A DNA stretch of 6,804 bases from Candidatus Aminicenantota bacterium (GTDB lineage: Bacteria > Acidobacteriota > Aminicenantia > Aminicenantales > Saccharicenantaceae), in the NCBI GenBank assembly GCA_011048485.1, contig DSDX01000390.1, positions 1 through 6,804 on the forward strand. The letters are read 5' to 3'. A program made the translations under genes and the position numbers. Each line of letters starts with the position of its first letter. Position 1 is the stretch's first letter. Positions 1-6,426 of the stretch are shown here, one piece after another. The notes under the pieces were generated by a model, which saw nothing but the letters and a program-made list of their open reading frames with translations, had not been told where the DNA came from and did not search any database.

Positions 1-832
1 CGTCGATCAGGGCCCGGACGCTGTAGGCGTCGAGGACATCGATCTGACCGATCGGGGCCCCCGGGGTTTTGAAGGCGCCGATCTCGGCGTCGAGCTGGGT
101 CAGCTGTCCGGCGATGGGGGCCCGGATGACGAGATCGTCGAGCTTGCCCTTGGACGCCTGCAGATTGGCTTCCATCCGGTCGAGCTGCTCCTCGAGCGAC
201 CGGAGCTGCTCCTCGCGGTACTCGAGCTCCTTCTTTTGGCTCTCGGCCACGATGTCGCGGTTGCGGACCTGGTATTCGTAGTCCAGGCGCATGACCTCGA
301 AATCGAGGTCGGAGACGAGCTTGCGTTCGTGGAGCATCTTGTTGCGCTCGTAGAGGGTCTTCTGTTTGGCCAGCTCGTTCTCGACCTGGTTCATGGACTG
401 CCGGAGCCCCTGGCGATATTGCTCCATGTTGAGTCGCGTCTGTCGGAGGGCGTTGCTCTGCTGGATGAAGTCGGCTTCGCGCCACATGATGTCGAGGAGG
501 AGGTTGGTGTTGACCAGCTGGACGATCGGGTCCCCGGCCTTGACCATGGCCCCGGCCTCGAGGAACCGCTTCTCGACCCGGCCTCCCTCGGTCGTCTCCA
601 GGGAATAACGCATGATCGGCATGACCGTGCCCTGCTGGGGAATGGATTCCATGAAGGATCCCCGCGTGACCGTCGAGACCGTGATGCGCTCGGAGTCGAC
701 GTTCAGGGTCGACTGGTTGAATTGGAACAGTAAGAGGTAGACGACGACCAAGACGAAGACCGCCGCGGCGGCCAGGGTGGCGATCTTGCGGGGCGGCCAC
801 TTCTTCTTCTCGAGCTGCCTGTCCATGCCCAT
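1..832 (-). CDS. HlyD/MacA-family periplasmic adaptor (membrane-fusion) protein, 3' end cut by the window
   Basis: The minus-strand frame is open from ATG at 832 to the window edge (277 residues). The start is set by an AGGAG ribosome site at 844-840, 7 nt upstream; a second ATG at 826 is less well spaced. The protein has a short basic N-terminus, one membrane helix (about residues 18-37), a first lipoyl half-motif (about 82-107, GGRVEKRF then GAMVKAGD), a long charged coiled-coil hairpin (about 115-230), a second lipoyl half (231-264, VIRAPIAGQL then GAPIG), and the start of the beta-barrel (VLDAYSVRALID). This order is diagnostic of membrane-fusion proteins, which link an inner-membrane pump to an outer-membrane channel. 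The rest of the barrel and the membrane-proximal domain lie off the left edge. Nearby FtsX/MacB permeases suggest an ABC partner rather than RND, but an ATPase is not visible. A sigma-54 promoter lies just upstream. The family call is firm; the substrate is unknown. Confidence 0.93.
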   Translation of the reverse strand, partial: MGMDRQLEKKKWPPRKIATLAAAAVFVLVVVYLLLFQFNQSTLNVDSERITVSTVTRGSFMESIPQQGTVMPIMRYSLETTEGGRVEKRFLEAGAMVKAGDPIVQLVNTNLLLDIMWREADFIQQSNALRQTRLNMEQYRQGLRQSMNQVENELAKQKTLYERNKMLHERKLVSDLDFEVMRLDYEYQVRNRDIVAESQKKELEYREEQLRSLEEQLDRMEANLQASKGKLDDLVIRAPIAGQLTQLDAEIGAFKTPGAPIGQIDVLDAYSVRALID

Positions 833-878
833 TGTCGATCTCCTGGAGCGAGTCCGATTGGTCTTCTCACCGCATTTA

Positions 879-894
879 TGCACGAACCGTGCCA
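879..894 (-). promoter_or_regulatory. Sigma-54 (-24/-12) promoter for the adaptor gene
   Basis: Read on the minus strand the site is TGGCACG-GTTC-GTGCA, matching 11 of 12 fixed positions of the sigma-54 consensus TGGCACG-N4-TTGCA. The invariant GG (893-892) and GC (881-880) are separated by exactly 10 nt. Flanking bases also fit: a T precedes the element, and an A sits at the last weakly conserved downstream position. Counting 12 nt on from the GC places transcription start near 868, giving a leader of about 36 nt that contains the AGGAG site. The element also contains the small inverted repeat GCACG-GTT-CGTGC, so a repressor operator is a minor alternative. The divergent gene encodes a sigma-54 activator, which strongly supports the call. 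Confidence 0.85.
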
Positions 895-958
895 AGGCCA
901 GGCCGGCCGTCCCGCCCGGGCCTGTGGGCATGAACCGGTCCCAGCCTGTTCGCCATCA

Positions 959-984
959 TGACACGAAGTGTTCGTTTCCGGACA
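959..984. promoter_or_regulatory. Cluster of overlapping dyads, candidate activator-binding (UAS) site
   Basis: Three short inverted repeats overlap here: ACAC-GAA-GTGT (961-971), CGAA-GTG-TTCG (964-974), and TGTTCG-TTTC-CGGACA (969-984, one arm mismatch). The last has the size and form of dyads bound by Fis-type helix-turn-helix activators. Its centre lies about 108 bp upstream of the predicted sigma-54 start near 868, inside the usual range for enhancer sites of NtrC-family proteins. It also covers the -35 region expected for the plus-strand TATAAT box at 992. The likely ligand is the activator encoded at 1103; this is inferred from position, not from a known motif. Confidence 0.45.
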
Positions 985-991
985 GTTGGTG

Positions 992-997
992 TATAAT
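992..997 (+). promoter_or_regulatory. Sigma-70-type -10 box for the two-component genes
   Basis: A perfect TATAAT faces the regulator gene and predicts a start near 1004 and a leader of about 100 nt. No good -35 hexamer is present at 16-18 bp spacing; at 17 bp the sequence is TGTTCG, which is part of the dyad cluster. In this GC-rich context an exact TATAAT in a divergent gap is probably meaningful, but the weak -35 suggests low basal activity or dependence on, or interference by, a bound protein. Confidence 0.5.
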
Positions 998-1102
998 GGG
1001 CCGCGAGGCAACAGGCCCGAGGCCGGGGCATGAAACTTGCAATCATCGCTACCGAAGAAATCGAGGCCCATCTTTGTGCGAGAGGGGCGAGAGGAGCCGG
1101 CC

Positions 1103-2482
1103 ATGGACCGTAAGAGCGGAAAGATCCTGGTCGTCGACGACAACGAAGATATCCTTAGCGCGGCCCGGCTCCTGATCAAACAGCACGTCGCCCTGGTCCA
1201 CACGGAGAAGAATCCCGAACGCATCCCGGCCCTCATGAGAGACGAGGCCTACGACGTCATCCTGCTCGATATGAATTTCGCCAAGGGCGCCACGGGCGGC
1301 GAGGAGGGATTCGCCTGGCTCAGCCGCATCCTGGCCGCCGATCCCCTGGCCGTGGTCATTCTCATCACGGCCTACGGGGACGTCGGCATGGCCGTCCGGG
1401 CCATCAAGGAGGGGGCGTCGGACTTCATCCTCAAGCCCTGGCAGAACGAGAAGCTCCTGGCCACGCTCGCGGCCGCCCTCAGCCTGCGCGCCTCCCGCCT
1501 CGAGACCCTCTCCCTGCGCCAGCGGCAGGGCCACCTGAGCGCCGACCTCGACCGCCCCTACCGGGATTTTCTGGGCCGGAGCGCGGCCATGAAAGAGGTC
1601 TTCGCCGTCATCGACAAGGTCGCCGGGACCGACGCCAGCATCCTCCTCCTCGGCGAGAACGGCACGGGCAAGGAGCTGGCCGCCCGCGAGATCCACCGCC
1701 GGTCGAGCCGTCACCGGGAGATCTTCGTCGGCGTGGACATGAGCGCCGTGCCGGAGACGCTCTTCGAGAGCGAGCTCTTCGGCCACGTCAAGGGCGCCTT
1801 CACCGACGCCCGCGACGACCGGGCCGGGCGGTTCGAGTCGGCCTCCGACGGGACGCTCTTCCTCGACGAGATCGGGAACCTGTCCCTGCCGCTCCAAGCC
1901 AAGATCCTGACCGCCCTGGAGAACAGGCGGGTCTTCCGGGTCGGGTCGAACAAGCCGATCACGATCGACGTCCGGCTCGTCTGCGCGACCAACCGGCCCA
2001 TCCACCAGATGGTGGCCCAGAACAACTTCCGGCAGGATCTCCTCTACCGCATCAACACCATCGAGGTCCGCCTGCCGTCCCTGCGCGAGAGGATCGAGGA
2101 CGTCCCCCTGCTCGTCGAGCATTTCCTAACCGTCTATTGCCACAAGTACGGCCGGCCGCTCAAGACCGCCTCCCCCGCCGCCCTGCGCAAGCTCGAGGGC
2201 TACGCCTGGCCCGGCAACGTCCGCGAGCTCCAGCACGCCGTCGAACGGGCCGTGATCATGTCCGACGCGCCGGTCCTCCAGCCCGAGGACTTTTTCTTCA
2301 GCCCGGACGAAAGCGCCGCCGGCGAGACAGCTCCCGCCGCCGGGACCAGCCTCGACGACATGGAACGCCGGTTCGTCGACCGGGTTCTCAGCAAGCACGG
2401 CGGGAACGTCAGTAAGGCCGCCCGGGAGCTGGGCATCTCGCGGGCCGCCCTCTACCGCCGCCTGGACAAGCATGGTCTATAA
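1103..2482 (+). CDS. NtrC-family sigma-54-dependent response regulator
   Basis: This 459-residue protein activates sigma-54 RNA polymerase when phosphorylated. The start at 1103 is chosen over an in-frame ATG at 1037 because GAGGAG (1091-1096) sits 6 nt upstream and the receiver domain then begins at once. The receiver (about 5-125) has the acidic pair D12/D13, phospho-acceptor D56, T89 and K111. The AAA+ domain (about 155-385) has Walker A GENGTGKE (184-191), the sigma-54 contact loop GAFTDA (231-236, canonical GAFTGA), Walker B TLFLDE (251-256), arginine-finger candidates R310 and R316, and sensor II GNVREL (371-376). A Fis-type helix-turn-helix closes the protein (about 434-458). All catalytic residues are present. 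The receiver carries an extended loop after D56. The gene overlaps the kinase gene by 11 nt, implying coupled translation. The best target candidate is the sigma-54 promoter of the divergent adaptor gene. Confidence 0.96.
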   Translation: MDRKSGKILVVDDNEDILSAARLLIKQHVALVHTEKNPERIPALMRDEAYDVILLDMNFAKGATGGEEGFAWLSRILAADPLAVVILITAYGDVGMAVRAIKEGASDFILKPWQNEKLLATLAAALSLRASRLETLSLRQRQGHLSADLDRPYRDFLGRSAAMKEVFAVIDKVAGTDASILLLGENGTGKELAAREIHRRSSRHREIFVGVDMSAVPETLFESELFGHVKGAFTDARDDRAGRFESASDGTLFLDEIGNLSLPLQAKILTALENRRVFRVGSNKPITIDVRLVCATNRPIHQMVAQNNFRQDLLYRINTIEVRLPSLRERIEDVPLLVEHFLTVYCHKYGRPLKTASPAALRKLEGYAWPGNVRELQHAVERAVIMSDAPVLQPEDFFFSPDESAAGETAPAAGTSLDDMERRFVDRVLSKHGGNVSKAARELGISRAALYRRLDKHGL

Positions 2483-3815
2483 GAAGTTCCGGGTCGCGGT
2501 CTACCTGCGCGTGGCCGCTCTCGTCGTCCTCATCGGCCTGTTCTTCTTTGTCCTGTGGCGCCTGGATCTGCCCGCGGCCGCCGTCCTCATCGGCCTGCTC
2601 ATCGCCGGCCAGGTCGTGGGCCTTTTCAGGACCGTCGACCGGACCAACCGGGACCTGGCCCGTTTCTTCGACTCCGTGCGCTTCGACGATTTCTCCCAGA
2701 CCTTTCGCGGGAAGGGCCCCGGCGGGTCGTTCGCGGACCTGCATGGCGCCCTGGCCCGGGTCATCGAGGCCTTCCGGACGGCCCGGGCGGACAAGGAGGA
2801 GCAGGCCCTCTACCTCCAGACCGTCGTCCAGCACATCGGGATCGGTTTGCTCGTGTTCCAGTCCGACGGGGAGGTCGAGCTCGTCAACAACGCCGCCCGG
2901 CGGCTTCTCAAGGTCGGCCAACTCAAGAGCGTCCGGGACCTCGAGGGCACCCACCCGGCCCTGGCCGAGGCCTTTCTCCGCTTGAAGCCCCAGGACCGAG
3001 GCCTGGTCAAGGTCGAGGCCGGCGACGACCAGTTCCAGCTCCTCTTGCACGCCGCCGAGTTCAAGCAGCGGGGCCGGGACCTCACGCTCGTCTCCATCCA
3101 GGACATCCGCAGCGAGCTCGAGGAGCGCGAGATCGAGGCCTGGCAGAAGCTCATCCGCGTGCTGACCCATGAGATCATGAACTCCATGACACCCATCTCC
3201 TCGCTGGCGACGACCGTCGAGGGCCTGATCGAAAAGAGCTGCCCCGCGGCCGAGCCGGAGGGTCTCGACGACATCCGCGGGGCGCTGCGGACGATCCAGA
3301 GACGGAGCGAGGGCCTCCTCCATTTCGTCGACGGCTACCGCAACCTGGCCCGGATCTCCAAGCCCGATCTCGCTTTTTTGCCGGCCGCGGACCTCTTCGC
3401 CCAGGTCAGCCAGCTGCTCCGGGCCCGCCTCGAGGAATGCGGCGTCCGGCTCGAGACCGCCTCGAATCCGGCCCGGTTGGAAGTCCTGGCCGACCCCGAT
3501 CTTCTCGAGCAGGTCCTTATCAACCTCGTCCTCAACGCCTGCGACGCCGCCCGCGGACGGCCCGAGCCCCGGATCGAAATGGCCGCCAGCTTGGACGAGC
3601 GCGGCCGGCCGGTCGTCCAGGTCCGGGACAACGGCCCCGGGATCGCCCCGGAGAACCTGGACAAGATCTTCGTGCCCTTCTTCTCGACCAAGGAGGGCGG
3701 CTCCGGGATCGGCCTCAGCCTGTCGCGGCAGATCATGCGGTTGCACGGCGGCTCGATCAGCGTGTCCTCCAAGGCCGGCCGGGAGACCGTTTTCACCCTC
3801 CGCTTCAAGCACTGA
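2472..3815 (+). CDS. PAS-containing sensor histidine kinase (NtrY-like), partner of the upstream regulator
   Basis: This 447-residue kinase starts inside the regulator's last codons. It has only a weak ribosome site (GGA, 2464-2466), so translation is probably coupled. Two membrane helices (about 14-29 and 35-52) are joined by about five residues (RLDLP), leaving no periplasmic sensor domain. A cytoplasmic linker (53-110) precedes a PAS-like domain (about 112-210, with GIGLLVFQSDGEVELVNNAA). The dimerisation helix carries LTHEIMN, with phospho-acceptor H233 and N237 in the HExxN pattern that supports both kinase and phosphatase activity. The ATPase domain has the N box NLVLNACDA (351-359), G1 box DNGPGI (386-391), F box VPFFSTK (401-407) and G2 box GSGIGL (410-415). 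All catalytic boxes are intact. The overlap with the regulator makes them a cognate pair. Signal input may be intramembrane, cytoplasmic via PAS, or through the nearby transporter. Confidence 0.95.
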   Translation: MVYKKFRVAVYLRVAALVVLIGLFFFVLWRLDLPAAAVLIGLLIAGQVVGLFRTVDRTNRDLARFFDSVRFDDFSQTFRGKGPGGSFADLHGALARVIEAFRTARADKEEQALYLQTVVQHIGIGLLVFQSDGEVELVNNAARRLLKVGQLKSVRDLEGTHPALAEAFLRLKPQDRGLVKVEAGDDQFQLLLHAAEFKQRGRDLTLVSIQDIRSELEEREIEAWQKLIRVLTHEIMNSMTPISSLATTVEGLIEKSCPAAEPEGLDDIRGALRTIQRRSEGLLHFVDGYRNLARISKPDLAFLPAADLFAQVSQLLRARLEECGVRLETASNPARLEVLADPDLLEQVLINLVLNACDAARGRPEPRIEMAASLDERGRPVVQVRDNGPGIAPENLDKIFVPFFSTKEGGSGIGLSLSRQIMRLHGGSISVSSKAGRETVFTLRFKH

Positions 3816-3958
3816 CACGAAGAGAGGCACTTGCCGTAAGTGTCCACCCTGATCCCGGCCCCTTTTGTCATCCGGTCATGCAACATCGGGCCCTGGCGGA
3901 GCGTATCTTAAGATAGAGGCCGGAACGCCGGCCCGCATCTTTAGGCCCGGGAGGGGTC
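3816..3958 (+). promoter_or_regulatory. Gap between kinase and permease genes with several inverted repeats; no clear terminator
   Basis: This 143-nt gap holds CACTT-GCCGT-AAGTG (3828-3842), a wider GACAC/GTGTC pair whose left arm begins in the kinase stop codon (3814-3818 and 3840-3844), the 12-bp palindrome TATCTTAAGATA (3904-3915), and the hairpin GGCCGG-AACG-CCGGCC (3918-3933). No hairpin is followed by a T-run, so I see no intrinsic terminator and read-through from the kinase is possible. TAAGAT (3909-3914) could be a -10 box but lacks a matching -35. A GG-N10-GC pair (3889-3902) matches only about 6 of 12 sigma-54 consensus positions and is not convincing. The permease ribosome site GGAGG lies at 3950-3954. 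Confidence 0.4.
3904..3933. repeat. 12-bp palindrome followed by a 6-bp GC hairpin
   Basis: TATCTTAAGATA (3904-3915) is a perfect palindrome and one of the few AT-rich stretches in the window. Two bases later comes GGCCGG-AACG-CCGGCC (3918-3933), a perfect 6-bp stem with a 4-nt loop. The permease start codon is 25 nt beyond the hairpin. The pair could be an operator next to a promoter, or a leader structure of the permease mRNA. The bases after the stem (CGCATCTTTA) are too mixed for an intrinsic terminator. Confidence 0.4.
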
Positions 3959-6412
3959 ATGCTCAAGAACTATTTCGTCACCGCCTGGCGGAACATCGTC
4001 AAGGCGAAGGGCTTCTCGTTCCTCAACATCGCCGGCCTGGCCGTCGGACTGGCCGTCTGCCTCCTCATCCTTCTCTATGTGAGGGCCGAGACGAGCTACG
4101 ACGCCTATCACGCCCACGTCGACAGGATCTACCGGATCCAAAACGCCTGGCTCAACGCCGATGGCTCGATCCGGGGCGAGTTCGCCACCCTGGCCCCCTC
4201 TTACGCCATTCTGTTAAGTAACGATTTCCCCGAGATCGAGCGCCTAGCCCGGACCTGGAATCCGAGCGGCACCGTTGTCAGGGCCGGCGACAGGACCTTC
4301 ACCGAGGAGCGTCTCTTCTTCGCCGAACCCGAGATCTTCGATATTCTGACGCTTCCGTTGGTCCAGGGCGATCCCGCTACGGCCCTCAATGATGTCGGGG
4401 GGATCGTCCTTTCGAGGACCACGGCCCGAAGGTACTTCGGGGACGCCGACCCCATGGGGCGAAGCATCACGCTTCCGTCCAGAGGCAACCTGGAATTCCG
4501 GGTCACGGGGGTCATGGAGGATGTCCCCCTCCATTCGCACATCCACTTCGACTTTCTGGCGTCCTACATCACCTTGAAGGGCCTATCCGGGAGCGGTGAC
4601 GCGGATTACTTCCACGGCACCAGGAACTTCTCCGACAACGTGACGGCCGTCTACGTCCGCCTGGCCGCCCCCAACGGCGGCCCGGAGCTCCAGGCCAAGA
4701 TGCCGGCCTTCCTCGACCGGCACTTCCCGGCCCGGGAGGACGAGCAGGGACGCCTGGTCAAAACGAGCGAGTCGCGGACGCTTCACGTCCAGAAGGTCAA
4801 GGACATCCACCTCTACGCCCATACCCGGGCCGATTTCGAGCCGGCCGGCGACATCCGGACCGTCCGCCTGTTCACGATCATCGCCCTGTTCATCCTGGCC
4901 ATCGCCTGCGTCAACTTCGTCAACCTGTCCACGGCCCGCGGCGCCAAGCGGGCCAAGGAAGTCGGGCTGCGCAAGGTCGTCGGCGCCGCGCGCCGGACGC
5001 TGGCCGCGCAGTTCCTCGGCGAGTCGTTTCTGGTCACCTTCCTGGCCCTCTTGCTGGCGATGGGTCTGACTCTGCTGGCGCTGCCCGCCTACGGCCGCTT
5101 CGTCGGCCATCCGTTCGGCGCCGCGACGCTCGTCTCCCCCGCCGGCCTGGGCCTTCTGCTGGCCGGCTTCCTGCTGACGGGGCTGGCCGCGGGGGTCTAC
5201 CCGGCCTTCTTCCTGGCGTCCTTCCGGCCATCGACCATCCTGCGCGGAGAATTGACGAGAGGAAAGGGCGGGGTCGCCCTGCGGAAGGGTCTGGTCGTTT
5301 GCCAATTCGCCATTTCCATCGCCCTCATCTTCGCCGTGACGGTCATCGCCCGCCAGACCCGATTCCTGAGGACGGCCGACCTCGGATACGCCAGGGACAA
5401 CATCATCTGCATCCCGGTCGAGACAGCCGTGTCCCGCCGCTGGACGGATATGAAGACAGCGCTCCTCCGCGAACCGACCGTTTTGGCGGCAACGTTGTCC
5501 AAGCGCGCGCCCGCCGGCCGGTTGCTCGACTCACCCGGCTTCTGGGCCGAGATCGACGGCAACCGGGTCCAGAGCGCCTTTGGCATGCCCCACAACCGGG
5601 TCGAGCACGATTTCTTCAAGACCTACGGCATGACCCTGGTCGCCGGGCGCGACTTCTCCGTCGAGATCCCGAGCGACGCCGCCGAGGCCTTCGTCCTCAA
5701 CGAAACGGCCGTCAGGCGGCTGGGCATCCAGAGCCCGGAAGACGCGGTCGGCATGGCCTTCGGCACGTTCGCACCGAACCGGAACGGCCGGGTCATCGGC
5801 GTCGTCCGCGATTTCAACTACGAGTCCATGCATAGTCCCATCGTCCCGATCGTGTCCTACGTCGCCCCCGAACAGGCTAACACGCTGAGCCTGCGGATCG
5901 CCCCCGGCTCCCTGGACAAGGTCGCACGGCACGTCCAGTCGGTGTTCGACAGCATCCACCCGGCCGGGCCGGTCGAGTACGACTTCCTGAGCGAACGATT
6001 GGCCGCCCTCTACCGGGGCGAGGAGCGGGCCATGCGCCTGTTCTCCCTGTTCAGTTTTCTCGCCGTCACCATCGGTTGCCTGGGCCTCTTCGGCCTGGCC
6101 GCGTTCTCGGCCGAACGCCGGACCAAGGAGATCGGCATCCGCAAGGTCTTCGGGGCCTCGGCGCCGTCGGTCGCCGCGCTGCTCTCGCGGGAGTTCACCA
6201 AGTGGGTGGTGGTCGCCAACGTCGTCGCCTGGCCCGTCGCGGCCTTCGGGATGCACCGCTGGCTCCGGGGCTTCGCCTATAGGGTCTCCATCGGGATCGT
6301 TCCCTTCGTCCTCTCCGCCTCGCTGGCGATGGCCGTCGCCCTGCTCACGGTCAGCTACCAGGCCGTGCGGGCTTCCCTCGCCGACCCGGTCAGGTCGCTG
6401 CGCTACGAATAG
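3959..6412 (+). CDS. FtsX/MacB-type ABC transporter permease with two fused FtsX units, no ATPase domain
   Basis: This 817-residue inner-membrane protein starts at ATG 3959 after GGAGG (3950-3954). The N-terminus MLKNYFVTAWRNI is typical of the family. The first unit has a membrane helix at about 21-41, a MacB-like periplasmic core (about 42-300, with SYDAYHAHVDRIYRI and GVMEDVPLHSHIHFDF), and helices near 302-324, 352-378 and 394-420. The second repeats the plan: helix 444-464, periplasmic domain about 465-690 (GVVRDFNYESMHS at 614-626), and helices near 692-716, 737-765 and 777-800. The cytoplasmic coupling motif occurs twice, EVGLRKVVGA (334-343) and EIGIRKVFGA (724-733), supporting an internal duplication. 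Such proteins work with a separate ATPase to drive periplasmic movements that push substrate through an adaptor and outer-membrane channel, or to signal. No ATPase gene is in the window. It follows the kinase in the same direction after 143 nt. The substrate cannot be read from the sequence. Confidence 0.94.
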   Translation: MLKNYFVTAWRNIVKAKGFSFLNIAGLAVGLAVCLLILLYVRAETSYDAYHAHVDRIYRIQNAWLNADGSIRGEFATLAPSYAILLSNDFPEIERLARTWNPSGTVVRAGDRTFTEERLFFAEPEIFDILTLPLVQGDPATALNDVGGIVLSRTTARRYFGDADPMGRSITLPSRGNLEFRVTGVMEDVPLHSHIHFDFLASYITLKGLSGSGDADYFHGTRNFSDNVTAVYVRLAAPNGGPELQAKMPAFLDRHFPAREDEQGRLVKTSESRTLHVQKVKDIHLYAHTRADFEPAGDIRTVRLFTIIALFILAIACVNFVNLSTARGAKRAKEVGLRKVVGAARRTLAAQFLGESFLVTFLALLLAMGLTLLALPAYGRFVGHPFGAATLVSPAGLGLLLAGFLLTGLAAGVYPAFFLASFRPSTILRGELTRGKGGVALRKGLVVCQFAISIALIFAVTVIARQTRFLRTADLGYARDNIICIPVETAVSRRWTDMKTALLREPTVLAATLSKRAPAGRLLDSPGFWAEIDGNRVQSAFGMPHNRVEHDFFKTYGMTLVAGRDFSVEIPSDAAEAFVLNETAVRRLGIQSPEDAVGMAFGTFAPNRNGRVIGVVRDFNYESMHSPIVPIVSYVAPEQANTLSLRIAPGSLDKVARHVQSVFDSIHPAGPVEYDFLSERLAALYRGEERAMRLFSLFSFLAVTIGCLGLFGLAAFSAERRTKEIGIRKVFGASAPSVAALLSREFTKWVVVANVVAWPVAAFGMHRWLRGFAYRVSIGIVPFVLSASLAMAVALLTVSYQAVRASLADPVRSLRYE

Positions 6413-6426
6413 CTCGGGACTATTCG
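6406..6426. repeat. Inverted repeat formed by the two convergent stop codons
   Basis: CGAATAG (6406-6412) and CTATTCG (6420-6426) are perfect 7-bp arms around a 7-nt spacer. Each arm is the last codons of a permease gene: both proteins end in Glu, and both genes end CGAATAG. The transcripts could form a small stem at their 3' ends, but there is no T-run. The symmetry is most simply explained by homologous gene tails placed end to end. Confidence 0.6.

Noticed and set aside
236..733. A 165-codon plus-strand open frame opposite the adaptor gene
   Set aside because: The minus strand encodes a continuous adaptor protein with lipoyl and coiled-coil features; the plus-strand product has no recognisable fold or ribosome site.
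899..924. Inverted repeat CAGGCC/GGCCTG around the GGCCGGCC palindrome in the divergent gap
   Set aside because: Short GC-only repeats are expected by chance in this composition; it is not followed by a T-run and lies between promoter and enhancer without a clear role.
988..1001. GG-N10-GC spacing on the plus strand, a possible sigma-54 promoter for the regulator
   Set aside because: Only about 5 of 12 consensus positions match, and the same bases contain a perfect TATAAT, which explains the site better.
1037..1102. N-terminal extension of the regulator by 22 residues
   Set aside because: There is no ribosome site near 1037, the extra residues are not part of the receiver fold, and the ATG at 1103 has GAGGAG 6 nt upstream.
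1049..2122. A 357-codon open frame antisense to the regulator gene
   Set aside because: Same GC-bias shadow effect; the sense strand carries intact receiver, AAA+ and helix-turn-helix motifs.
2409..3830. A 473-codon open frame antisense to the kinase gene
   Set aside because: It mirrors the kinase coding frame, a common artefact of C/G-rich third positions. Its translation is low-complexity (Gly, Asp, Glu, Leu) with no recognisable domain, while the sense strand encodes all kinase motifs.
3918..3933. Hairpin read as an intrinsic terminator after the kinase gene
   Set aside because: The sequence after the stem is CGCATCTTTA, not a T-run, and the hairpin lies over 100 nt past the kinase stop, close to the permease start.
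4583..6256. Long antisense open frames (4583-5305 and 5531-6256) opposite the permease gene
   Set aside because: Compositional shadows of the permease coding sequence; their products are Gly/Asp/Arg-rich with no membrane helices or motifs.
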